From: an uncultured Flavobacteriales bacterium
Lineage (GTDB): Bacteria; Bacteroidota; Bacteroidia; Flavobacteriales_D; Parvicellaceae
NCBI GenBank assembly: GCA_937924345.1
Contig: CALDTD010000114.1
Location: 1-5,985, forward strand
Reading direction: 5' to 3'
Length of the DNA stretch: 5,985 bases
Shown here: positions 5,494-5,985 of the stretch, in pieces
How positions within the stretch are numbered: position 1 is the stretch's first letter
Layout: each line of letters starts with the position of its first letter
Notes under the pieces: model-generated
The model's database searches: none
What the model was told of the DNA's origin: nothing
The model's input: only the letters and a program-made list of their open reading frames with translations
Position numbers and translations under genes: made by a program

Positions 5494-5985
5494 CAAGTTA
5501 TTTAAAACTCATTTTCTTTTCTGCAATTATAACGTCGCTAAGTGCATGTGGGTTGCGTAAAAAAGCAAATAAAACAGAAAAAACAAGCAAAATAAAAACA
5601 GTTGAACCAGTTAAAACAGTTGAAGAACCGAATATTAAAGCCCCAAAATTGGTTATTCCAAAACTCATCGAAATGAATACTACAATGGGAGCAATAACAG
5701 TTAGACTTTATGAAGGAACCCCTTTACACCAAGAAAATTTTGCTAAACTAATAGATAAGAATTATTACGATGGCTTACTTTTTCATAGAGTAATTAAAGA
5801 CTTTATGATTCAAGGTGGAGATCCAGCTTCTAAAAACGCAACTCAAGGCGTTCGACTTGGAAATGGAGGGCCAGGATATACTATCCCTGCAGAAATCTCT
5901 CAAGAATATTTTCATAAAAAAGGAGCATTGTGCGCAGCTAGACAAGGAGATAATGTTAACCCGGAAAAACGTTCAAGTGGGTCTC
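5484..5985 (+). CDS. Peptidyl-prolyl cis-trans isomerase, cyclophilin type, lipoprotein (3' end missing)
   Basis: Partial gene: 167 codons are present and the frame is still open at the window edge. The product should catalyse proline cis-trans isomerisation and act as a foldase in the cell envelope. A signal peptide with lipobox L19-S20-A21-C22 is followed by positive residues (GLRKKANK), not a surface-export motif, which suggests a periplasmic location. A Lys/Pro/Glu-rich linker (about 25-60) contains a short repeat, KTVEPV-KTVEEP. The cyclophilin domain starts at about residue 63 (EMNTTMGAITVRLYEGTP). It has FHRVIKDFMIQGGDP (100-114), in which R102, F107 and Q110 have the spacing of R55, F60 and Q63 in human cyclophilin A, then GGPGYTIPAEI and ARQGD, and ends at SSGS, just before the usual QF motif. 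ATG at 5484 is the only start that gives a signal peptide. Confidence 0.93.
   Translation, partial: MLPTSYLKLIFFSAIITSLSACGLRKKANKTEKTSKIKTVEPVKTVEEPNIKAPKLVIPKLIEMNTTMGAITVRLYEGTPLHQENFAKLIDKNYYDGLLFHRVIKDFMIQGGDPASKNATQGVRLGNGGPGYTIPAEISQEYFHKKGALCAARQGDNVNPEKRSSGS

Noticed and set aside
1..5985. CRISPR array, insertion sequence, tRNA, rRNA or transferred island
   Set aside because: No array-like repeats, transposase, terminal inverted repeats or RNA-gene signatures were seen, and base composition and gene style look uniform by eye.

Overview
The window is AT-rich and reads as chromosomal DNA from a member of the Bacteroidota, most likely the class Flavobacteriia. Four observations point there. 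The promoter-like sites fit the Bacteroidetes TTG / TAnnTTTG type and there are no obvious Shine-Dalgarno sequences. A LytS-type histidine kinase with a periplasmic TPR region is paired with a LytTR regulator. Three SPII lipoproteins are present, one with a Bacteroidetes-type surface export signal. Several proteins resemble families typical of this phylum. Species cannot be assigned from the sequence alone.

Layout. Positions 1-114 are non-coding on the plus strand apart from a possible few-codon tail of an upstream gene, and carry a 9-bp direct repeat with a 12-bp spacer. Next come two plus-strand genes 11 nt apart, a sensor histidine kinase (115-1782) and a LytTR response regulator (1794-2534), which together form a two-component system. 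The regulator converges with a minus-strand cluster, and the two facing stop codons overlap within one TTAA. Read in its own direction, that cluster is a small uncharacterised protein (4955-4614), free methionine-(R)-sulfoxide reductase (4605-4120) and an Ig-like-domain lipoprotein (4123-2531). They are separated by 8 nt and then overlap by 4 nt, so they are probably one operon. The second and third genes both appear to start with TTG.

Upstream of this operon is a small, probably surface-exposed lipoprotein (5404-5033), closed by a strong intrinsic terminator at 5009-4971. The operon's best promoter candidate lies inside and just beyond that terminator. A 79-bp divergent region (5405-5483) holds promoter-like sites for both directions and a perfect inverted repeat. 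It leads into a lipoprotein peptidyl-prolyl isomerase of the cyclophilin type, cut off by the window end.

In functional terms, the window combines one envelope-sensing two-component system, one cytoplasmic repair enzyme for oxidised methionine, and several envelope proteins (two Ig-like or regulatory-domain lipoproteins and a periplasmic foldase). No mobile element, CRISPR array, tRNA or rRNA is seen. I did not find a clearly new multi-gene system. The points most worth a second look are the regulatory architectures and the uncharacterised small protein next to the methionine sulfoxide reductase.
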